Assembly: GCA_946886085.1 (NCBI GenBank)
Contig: CAMPHX010000106.1
Location: forward strand, 1-5,721
Direction of reading: 5' to 3'
Length of the DNA stretch: 5,721 nucleotides
DNA from: an uncultured Flavobacteriales bacterium
Lineage (GTDB): Bacteria; Bacteroidota; Bacteroidia; Flavobacteriales; Vicingaceae
Shown piece by piece: positions 1-4,476 of this stretch. Each line of letters opens with the position of its first letter. Position 1 is the stretch's first letter. The position numbers were made by a program, and so were the translations under genes. The notes below the pieces were generated by a model. The model searched no databases. It was not told the DNA's origin and saw only the letters and a list, made by a program, of their open reading frames with translations.

Positions 1-56
1 TAACTAACTAATTTTTAATTAATATAATTTTAAACTATGAGATTTGGGTATAGCTG

Positions 57-72
57 CATTACAATTGTAATG
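57..72. promoter_or_regulatory. Perfect 16-bp palindrome, possible operator
   Basis: The sequence cattacaattgtaatg is exactly self-complementary over 16 bases with no spacer. This is the form expected of a binding site for a dimeric regulator. Its core, TACAATTGTA, fits the TACAnnTGTA pattern known for BlaI/MecI/CopY-type repressors, but the AT-rich background makes such a core weak evidence. No hairpin function is likely because there is no loop. The target gene is unknown: htpG starts more than 440 bases away, so a gene to the left of the window is the likelier client. Confidence 0.3.
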
Positions 73-141
73 TTCTTGTTCCATTTTTATTCATTTTATC
101 ATGAATTAATTGTTTACATTTGTAATTCTTGTTGTGTTTTT

Positions 142-387
142 GCCACGCATACACGAATGTTTTTTAACCCCTAAATCCCCCGAAAGAAACTAGCCAATCA
201 CAACCTAAAACGTCATTCCTGAAATTTTTGAGGCACGAAAAAAATTGTCAGGAATCTCTGTTGTTGCAAAAAGTTTCTGATCGGTTTTTACCTGTAAAAT
301 AATAGATTCCTGCCTTCGCAGGAATGACGAAAAAAAAGAATGATTTTGTGTAGGTTGTTTTTCTCAAACCATTCGTGCATTCGTGGC
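142..387. repeat. Outer imperfect inverted-repeat element
   Basis: The 18-base arms at 142-159 (gccacgcatacacgaatg) and 370-387 (cattcgtgcattcgtggc) are inverted copies matching at 16 of 18 positions. Inside them lie a second pair of exact 8-base arms, acaaccta at 200-207 and taggttgt at 351-358, and then the separate palindromic repeat at 211-329. No open reading frame of useful length lies inside, so any mobility would be non-autonomous. From memory, motifs of the type gccacgaat-cacgaatg recur between genes in Bacteroidota, which would fit a dispersed intergenic repeat. A genome-wide copy count is needed to confirm it. Confidence 0.6.
211..329. repeat. Palindromic repeat with CGTCATTCCTG ends (nested)
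   Basis: The 11-base terminal arms cgtcattcctg (211-221) and caggaatgacg (319-329) are exact inverted copies. Each end can also fold on its own. On the left, attcctga at 215-222 pairs with tcaggaat at 248-255. On the right, attcctgc at 306-313 pairs with gcaggaat at 318-325 around a four-base loop, cttc. Short runs of A flank both outer ends. The structure resembles a small non-autonomous palindromic element, REP-like or MITE-like. It lies inside the outer inverted repeat and shares its terminal seven bases with the repeat after htpG. Confidence 0.7.
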
Positions 388-462
388 TATCAACTTGAAA
401 AATTGTCAGTCATTTTATAGTGGTTTTAGATTTAATTAGTCAATCTGTCATTAAATAGGTGG

Positions 463-478
463 TGGCATACGGTTTGAC
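463..478 (+). promoter_or_regulatory. Candidate htpG promoter, sigma54-like
   Basis: The segment tggcatacggtttgac fits the -24/-12 layout of sigma54 promoters (TGGCAC-N5-TTGCW). TGGCA and TTG are both present at the consensus spacing, but the C of the -12 GC is replaced by A. A start about 12 bases downstream would give a leader of roughly 28 bases before the htpG ATG. Alternatives in the same stretch are a TAnnnTTTG variant of the Bacteroidota -7 element at 468-476, with no clear -33 partner, or tttg at 473-476 acting as the -33 element of a weak downstream -7. The promoter type is therefore unresolved. Confidence 0.35.
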
Positions 479-515
479 TACTAGGAAAACTGTTAAACTT
501 AAAAATTAAAAGACT

Positions 516-2408
516 ATGGCAAAAGGAAAAATTAAGGTTCAAACAGAGAACATCTTTCCCATTATTAAAAAATTCTTATACTCAGATCACGAAATATTTT
601 TAAGAGAATTGATCGCCAATGCTACGGATGCAACTAAAAAACTACATTCGTTAAGTGCGTTGGGTGAGTTTAAAGGCGAAATTGGTGATGATACCATAGA
701 AGTAAAGCTAGATAAAGCTGCCAAAACACTTACCATAAGCGATAAAGGTATTGGTATGAGTGATGAGGAGATTAAAAAATACATTAACCAAATTGCTTTT
801 TCGGGTGCTGAAGAGTTTGTTAGTAAATTCAAAGACAAAACCGATACACAAAACATTATTGGTAAATTCGGTTTAGGGTTTTACTCTTCTTTTATGGTTG
901 CTGAACGAGTGGAAATTATCTCTAAAAACTATAAAGACGAACCTGCTGCTCATTGGGAGTGCGATGGTAGTCCGGAATATAGCCTAAAACAAGGCAAGAA
1001 AGAAACGCGTGGAACAGATATCATTTTACATATTGCAGAAGATTCTACCGAATTTTTAGAAGAACATAGAATTTCATCTTTATTAGAGAAGTATTGCAAG
1101 TTTATGCCAATTGCTATAAAATTTGGCACTAAAACTATTTATGAGGACAATAAAGAAGGTAAAAAAGATAAAGATGGCAATGTAGAGCAAGTTAAAAAAG
1201 AGGTGGATAATATTGTTAATAATTCATCACCGGCATGGACTAAAACGCCATCAAGCTTAGAGGAGAAAGATTATAAAGACTTCTACAGAGAGTTGTATCC
1301 AATGAATTTTGAAGAGTCTTTGTTTCACATACATTTGAATGTGGACTATCCTTTTAACTTAACGGGGATTTTGTATTTCCCTAAAATAAAACCTAACATG
1401 GAAGTACAGCGAGATAAAATTCAATTGTATTCTCGCCAGGTATTTATTACCGATTCTGTGGAAGGAATTGTACCTGACTTCTTAATGTTATTACATGGAG
1501 TTATTGATTCTCCTGATATTCCTTTAAACGTTTCTCGTTCTTACTTACAAGCTGATGGTGCGGTTAAAAAGATTTCGAGCCACATCTCTAAAAAAGTAGC
1601 CGATAAGCTAGAAGAGTTGTTTAAAAACGACAGAGCAGATTTTGAAAAGAAATGGGACGATATTAAAGTATTTATTGAATACGGAATGTTATCTGACGAA
1701 AAATTCTTTGAAAGAGCTCAGAAGTTTGCCTTATACAAAACTACAGATAGTAAGTACTATACCATGGATGAGCTTACTGAAAAAATTAAGCCGCTACAAA
1801 CGGATAAAGATAACAAAATTGTGTTTTTATACGCTAGCGATGTGCAAGAGCAACATTCGTTTATAGAAGCAGCTACTAATAAAAATTATGAAGTAATTGT
1901 ATTAGATACAGCACTTACTGCTCATTTAGTAGGTAAGTTGGAGCAAACCGTAAAAGACAGTACTTTTGCACGTATAGATGCCGATACTATTGATAAATTA
2001 GTGAATAAGGATGAGAAAATTCCTTCTAAATTATCTGATAAAGAACAAGAAAAACTAAAGCCAATTATTGAAGAAGTAGTTCCAAAAGAGAAGTTCACGG
2101 TACTTTTTGAAAGTATGAATGAAACTGATCAACCTATGACGATTGTTCAGCCGGAGTTTATGCGAAGAATGAAAGATATGAGTAAAGTTGGTGGAGGAAT
2201 GAATATGTTTGGAGGTGCAATGCCTGATTCTTATAATTTAGTGGTAAATGCTAATCATCCTATCATTTCTAAAATATTGAATGAGAAAGATGCAACCAAA
2301 CAAAAAGAAATTACCAAGCAGACTGCCGATTTGGCCATGCTTTCGCAAAACATGCTAAAAGGAGAGGAGTTGACTAAATTTATTAAACGTAGTTTGCAAT
2401 TGATTTAA
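516..2408 (+). CDS. htpG: Molecular chaperone HtpG (Hsp90 family)
   Basis: This is the cytoplasmic, ATP-dependent homodimeric Hsp90 chaperone, which helps fold and remodel client proteins, especially under stress. The 630-residue length is normal and the gene is intact. The GHKL ATPase domain occupies about residues 1-215, with ELIANATDA (31-39, carrying the catalytic Glu31 and Mg-binding Asn35), DKGIGM (76-81) and the lid-region GKFGLGFYSS (116-125). A lysine-rich charged linker follows at about 210-231. The middle domain (about 235-430) includes PLNVSRSYLQ (336-345), whose Arg341 corresponds to the ATP-contacting arginine of the SRE motif. The C-terminal dimerisation domain contains the GGGMNMFGG segment (559-567) and VVNANHPIISKIL (576-588). 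The ATG is preceded by an A-rich leader without a Shine-Dalgarno sequence, as is usual in Bacteroidota, and MAKGKIKVQTENIFP is a standard HtpG start. The gene appears monocistronic, bounded by repeats on both sides. The Ser after Arg341, where many bacteria have Glu, is a lineage-type difference as far as I know, not damage. Confidence 0.98.
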   Translation: MAKGKIKVQTENIFPIIKKFLYSDHEIFLRELIANATDATKKLHSLSALGEFKGEIGDDTIEVKLDKAAKTLTISDKGIGMSDEEIKKYINQIAFSGAEEFVSKFKDKTDTQNIIGKFGLGFYSSFMVAERVEIISKNYKDEPAAHWECDGSPEYSLKQGKKETRGTDIILHIAEDSTEFLEEHRISSLLEKYCKFMPIAIKFGTKTIYEDNKEGKKDKDGNVEQVKKEVDNIVNNSSPAWTKTPSSLEEKDYKDFYRELYPMNFEESLFHIHLNVDYPFNLTGILYFPKIKPNMEVQRDKIQLYSRQVFITDSVEGIVPDFLMLLHGVIDSPDIPLNVSRSYLQADGAVKKISSHISKKVADKLEELFKNDRADFEKKWDDIKVFIEYGMLSDEKFFERAQKFALYKTTDSKYYTMDELTEKIKPLQTDKDNKIVFLYASDVQEQHSFIEAATNKNYEVIVLDTALTAHLVGKLEQTVKDSTFARIDADTIDKLVNKDEKIPSKLSDKEQEKLKPIIEEVVPKEKFTVLFESMNETDQPMTIVQPEFMRRMKDMSKVGGGMNMFGGAMPDSYNLVVNANHPIISKILNEKDATKQKEITKQTADLAMLSQNMLKGEELTKFIKRSLQLI

Positions 2409-2409
2409 C

Positions 2410-2507
2410 CGTCATTGCGAAGCCTTTGGAATGGAAAGAAGTGTTAGTGCTGAAGCAATCTTTTAATTTAGAGTTCTGAATAAAAGATTGCTTCGCTCGC
2501 AATGACG
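2410..2507. repeat. Palindromic repeat with CGTCATTGCGA ends, likely htpG terminator
   Basis: Exact 11-base outer arms cgtcattgcga (2410-2420) and tcgcaatgacg (2497-2507) enclose exact 14-base inner arms, gaagcaatctttta (2452-2465) and taaaagattgcttc (2481-2494), with a 15-base loop. The element starts one base past the htpG stop codon. In RNA the inner stem would form a strong hairpin, so the repeat probably ends or protects the htpG transcript. There is no long U tract directly after the inner stem, so it is not a textbook intrinsic terminator. The terminal heptamer CGTCATT/AATGACG is shared with the repeat at 211-329. Confidence 0.75.
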
Positions 2508-2540
2508 TAAAATTGTGAATAAGATTTTGTAAAAAGCGAA

Positions 2541-2569
2541 TTGCAACTCCTTCACATTAGATACATTTG
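2541..2569 (+). promoter_or_regulatory. Bacteroidota-type promoter for the lemA cluster
   Basis: The sequence tacatttg at 2562-2569 matches the primary-sigma -7 consensus TAnnTTTG known for Bacteroidota. A TTG at 2541-2543 lies 18 bases upstream and can serve as the -33 element. Transcription would start at about 2574-2577, giving an A-rich leader of about 20 bases before the lemA ATG. The promoter lies just beyond the palindromic repeat after htpG, so the lemA cluster is probably transcribed independently of htpG. Confidence 0.6.
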
Positions 2570-2596
2570 TATAAACAATAACTAAAATTTAAAAAA

Positions 2597-3187
2597 ATGA
2601 AAAAATCAATAATTGTAATAGGAATCTTAGGATTGCTTATTTTATGGCTAGTGTTTTCAGCAATTGGCTCGTACAACAGTATGGTAACTAAAGATGAAGC
2701 TATTGACGGACAATGGGCACAGGTAGAAAACGTTTATCAACGTAGAGCCGACCTTATTCCTAATTTAGTAAATACGGTAAAAGGTTATGCCGCTCATGAA
2801 AAAGAAACCTTAGAAGGAGTTGTAAATGCTAGAGCTAAAGCTACTTCTACCACTATAAATGCAGATAATTTAGATGCGGCAGCTTTGCAAAAATTTCAGG
2901 CAGCTCAAGATGGGTTAAGCTCTGCTTTGTCTCGTTTGATGGTGGTGGTGGAAAGATATCCTGACTTAAAAGCTAACCAAAACTTTTTGGAATTACAAGC
3001 TCAGTTAGAAGGTACAGAAAACCGAATTGCTAATGAACGTATGAAGTTCAATGATGCTTCTAAAGATTTCAACACTTACATCAGAAAATTTCCAAAAAAT
3101 ATTTATGCAGGAATGTTTGGTTTTGAAAAAAGAGCCTATTTCGAATCTACTGAAGGTGCTGATGTAGCTCCAAAAGTAGAGTTTTAA
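2597..3187 (+). CDS. lemA: LemA family protein
   Basis: This is a membrane-anchored LemA-family helical protein; the biochemical function of the family is not established. The 196-residue length is typical. Residues 4-23 form one hydrophobic helix after MKK, predicted as an uncleaved signal anchor that puts the rest of the protein outside the cytoplasm. Family motifs are all present: YQRRADLIPNLVNTVKGYA (47-65), the following HE, YPDLKANQNF (121-130), and LEGTENRIANER (137-148) followed by FN (151-152). The remainder is predicted as long amphipathic helices, consistent with the known helical-bundle fold of the family. The ATG follows an A-rich leader and no other start makes sense. The gene leads a same-strand cluster with two TPM-domain genes, an arrangement I recall as recurrent in Bacteroidota, which suggests a shared envelope function. 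The gene looks complete with no anomalies. Confidence 0.95.
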   Translation: MKKSIIVIGILGLLILWLVFSAIGSYNSMVTKDEAIDGQWAQVENVYQRRADLIPNLVNTVKGYAAHEKETLEGVVNARAKATSTTINADNLDAAALQKFQAAQDGLSSALSRLMVVVERYPDLKANQNFLELQAQLEGTENRIANERMKFNDASKDFNTYIRKFPKNIYAGMFGFEKRAYFESTEGADVAPKVEF

Positions 3188-3202
3188 TAAACATAAAAGA
3201 TA

Positions 3203-3231
3203 ACCTAACAGGCTTCCAAAACCTGTTAGGT
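3203..3231. repeat. Short hairpin repeat between lemA and the first TPM gene
   Basis: Exact 10-base arms acctaacagg (3203-3212) and cctgttaggt (3222-3231) flank a 9-base loop, cttccaaaa. The element fills much of the 71-base gap between two genes that otherwise look co-transcribed. No U tract follows, so full termination is unlikely. Partial termination or an RNA processing or stability role for the lemA end of the message is possible. I recall similar ACCTAACAGG palindromes as dispersed repeats in Bacteroidota genomes, which needs a copy count to verify. Confidence 0.65.
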
Positions 3232-3258
3232 GTTAACCTCAAACCTTTAGCCCAACCC

Positions 3259-3702
3259 ATGCCACAAGATTTATTTACCATAGCCCAACAGCAAGAAATT
3301 ATTGCAGCTATAAAAGAAGCAGAGAAAAACACTTCCGGAGAAATTCGTGTACACATAGAAAAGAATTGCAAAGAAGATGTCCTCGACCATGCTGCTTTTA
3401 TTTTTGATGAATTGGAAATGCAAAAAACAGAACTTAGAAATGGAGTACTTATTTATTTGGCAGTAGAAGATAGAAAACTAGCTATTTTGGGTGATGCAGG
3501 CATTAATTTAAAAGTGCCAAAAGGATTTTGGGATGAAATTAAAGATGTAATGATTTCCAATTTTAAAGAAGGTAAATTTACTGAAGGCTTGTCGCAAGGG
3601 ATTATTTTGGCAGGAGAGCAGTTGAAAAAACATTACCCGCATGATAAACACAATGATGAAAATGAATTGAGTGATGAAATTTCTTTTGGAGGCAAACTAT
3701 GA
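3259..3702 (+). CDS. TPM-domain protein, short cytoplasmic type
   Basis: This 147-residue protein is essentially one TPM domain (TPM_phosphatase fold, named after TLP18.3, Psb32 and MOLO-1). Plant and cyanobacterial relatives act in photosystem II repair, and an acid phosphatase activity has been reported for TLP18.3; the bacterial role is unknown. It has no signal peptide or membrane helix, so it is predicted to be cytoplasmic. Visible landmarks are the amphipathic N-terminal helix (9-23), TSGEIRVHIE (25-34), the core strands in RNGVLIYLAVEDRKLAILGDAGIN (within 60-83) and a helix ending in GIILAGEQLKKH (114-125). The tail is acidic and ends ELSDEISFGGKL, a motif I recognise as typical of this subgroup. 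The ATG at 3259 is the only plausible start, as no in-frame ATG lies upstream within the gap. It overlaps the next TPM gene by four bases (ATGA), so the pair is probably translationally coupled. A phosphatase activity should not be assumed from this sequence. Confidence 0.88.
   Translation: MPQDLFTIAQQQEIIAAIKEAEKNTSGEIRVHIEKNCKEDVLDHAAFIFDELEMQKTELRNGVLIYLAVEDRKLAILGDAGINLKVPKGFWDEIKDVMISNFKEGKFTEGLSQGIILAGEQLKKHYPHDKHNDENELSDEISFGGKL
3688..3692 (+). promoter_or_regulatory. Shine-Dalgarno-like GGAGG before the overlapping TPM gene
   Basis: GGAGG lies six bases before the ATG at 3699, inside the last codons of the upstream gene. The spacing is ideal for ribosome binding. The other complete genes in the window lack such a sequence, in line with the weak use of Shine-Dalgarno pairing in Bacteroidota. 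The bases also encode the Gly-Gly of the conserved SFGG tail, so the match may be coincidental. Confidence 0.35.
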
Positions 3703-4475
3703 AAAAAATACTCTATATATTCTTATTGCTGTTTTCTTTTACATCTCTTATAGCACAAGAAGATAAATGTTTGCTTGACCAACCTGCAAAACAAGATTTA
3801 GTGCAAGATTATGCTAATATTATTGATGCAGAATCGGAAGCTCATTTACGTCAAACCTTAATTGCTTTTAACGATACTACTTCTACTCAAATTTTGGTAG
3901 TTACTGTTACCGATTTATGTGGTTATGATAAAGCTGAGTTTACTTATACCTTAGGCGAAAGATGGAAAGTAGGACAAAAAGGAAAGAATAACGGTATAGT
4001 AATAATGGTAAAACCTAAAGAAATTGATGGAACGGGAGAGACATTTATAGCTCCCGGATATGGTTTAGAAGGTGTTTTACCTGATGCTATTGCTAAAAGA
4101 ATAGTAGAAAATGAAATGATTCCTTATTTCAAGGAAAAGCAATACAGTTGGGGAATTATTGCAGCAGCAAACACCGTCATGTCGATTACTTCTGGAGAAT
4201 TTTCAGCAGATGAATATGCTAAGAAAAACTCAGCAGGGTGGGCTCCATTTGTTTTTGTGTTGTTGTTTATTATTTTCTTTGTGATATTAAAATCTAGAGG
4301 AGCATCAAAATATGCAGCCTCTAACAATTTAGGATTTTGGGCTGCTTTAATGATGATGAATGCTTCTAATAAAAGTCATGGAGGTTCTTTCGGCAACTTT
4401 AGTTCAGGTGGTGGCTCATTTGGCGGATTTGGAGGTGGTTCTTTCGGTGGCGGAGGAGCAGGTGGAAGTTGGTAA
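3699..4475 (+). CDS. TPM-domain protein, YgcG-like, membrane-anchored with Gly-rich tail
   Basis: This 258-residue envelope protein of the YgcG/TPM type has no established function. An N-terminal signal peptide (1-19) ends at SLIA before Gln20. The TPM domain spans about residues 33-165, with LVQDYANIID (34-43), STQILVVTVTDL (62-73), GKNNGIVIMVKP (95-106), FIAPGYGLEGVLPD (116-129) and the helix pair around IVENEMIPYFKEKQY (135-149). A transmembrane helix at about 181-198 is followed by basic residues (KSRGASK), placing the TPM domain in the periplasm and the C-terminus in the cytoplasm. A second, weaker hydrophobic stretch covers 211-221. The last 30 residues are Gly/Ser/Phe-rich and end GGGGAGGSW, a terminal signature common in this family. 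Two cysteines (24 and 74) lie on the periplasmic side. The gene overlaps its upstream TPM neighbour by four bases and is preceded by GGAGG. Its stop codon lies one base from that of the convergent hydrolase gene. Confidence 0.92.
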   Translation: MKKILYIFLLLFSFTSLIAQEDKCLLDQPAKQDLVQDYANIIDAESEAHLRQTLIAFNDTTSTQILVVTVTDLCGYDKAEFTYTLGERWKVGQKGKNNGIVIMVKPKEIDGTGETFIAPGYGLEGVLPDAIAKRIVENEMIPYFKEKQYSWGIIAAANTVMSITSGEFSADEYAKKNSAGWAPFVFVLLFIIFFVILKSRGASKYAASNNLGFWAALMMMNASNKSHGGSFGNFSSGGGSFGGFGGGSFGGGGAGGSW

Positions 4476-4476
4476 A

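Larger units (their letters stand above)
1..515. other. Non-coding region upstream of htpG
   Basis: I find no convincing gene in this 515-base stretch. All three plus-strand frames are closed within the first 11 bases, where TAA occurs three times at 4-base spacing, so no plus-strand gene runs in from the left. The region contains a perfect palindrome at 57-72, a C-rich patch at 168-180 followed by gaaag, a nested inverted-repeat element at 142-387 and a probable htpG control region at about 405-515. Positions 1-140 are very AT-rich and could be the upstream region of a divergent gene beyond the left edge, but nothing here proves that. Confidence 0.75.

Noticed and set aside
1..11. Stop codons in all three plus frames at 4-base spacing (TAACTAACTAA)
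   Set aside because: It is striking but very short and AT-rich. Without the upstream sequence it cannot be separated from chance or from the end of a neighbouring gene.
115..124. TACATTTGTA as a second TACAnnTGTA operator, or as a promoter -7 element
   Set aside because: The same string occurs at 2562-2571 as the likely lemA -7 element, so it is better explained as promoter-like. Here it lacks a -33 partner at proper spacing and is about 390 bases from htpG, with nothing coding in between.
142..387. CRISPR array or riboswitch in the htpG upstream region
   Set aside because: The repeats are inverted and nested, not regularly spaced direct repeats, and no known riboswitch consensus is recognisable.
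587..856. Minus-strand open frame of 89 codons inside htpG
   Set aside because: It lies fully within the conserved ATPase domain of htpG and its translation resembles no family I know. It is a shadow frame.
1642..1866. Alternative plus-frame open frame of 74 codons inside htpG
   Set aside because: It overlaps intact, conserved htpG coding sequence. It is not evidence of a frameshift, since the main frame is continuous.
2552..2571. BlaI/MecI-type operator before lemA
   Set aside because: The apparent TACAnnTGTA is fully explained by the TAnnTTTG promoter element followed by TA.
3147..3371. Minus-strand open frame spanning the lemA/TPM gap
   Set aside because: It covers the 3' end of lemA, the hairpin repeat and the conserved start of the TPM gene. 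There is no promoter or recognisable protein.
4124..4327. Minus-strand open frame of 67 codons inside the second TPM gene
   Set aside because: It lies antisense to the end of the TPM domain and the membrane-helix coding region, and its translation is unlike any known family.
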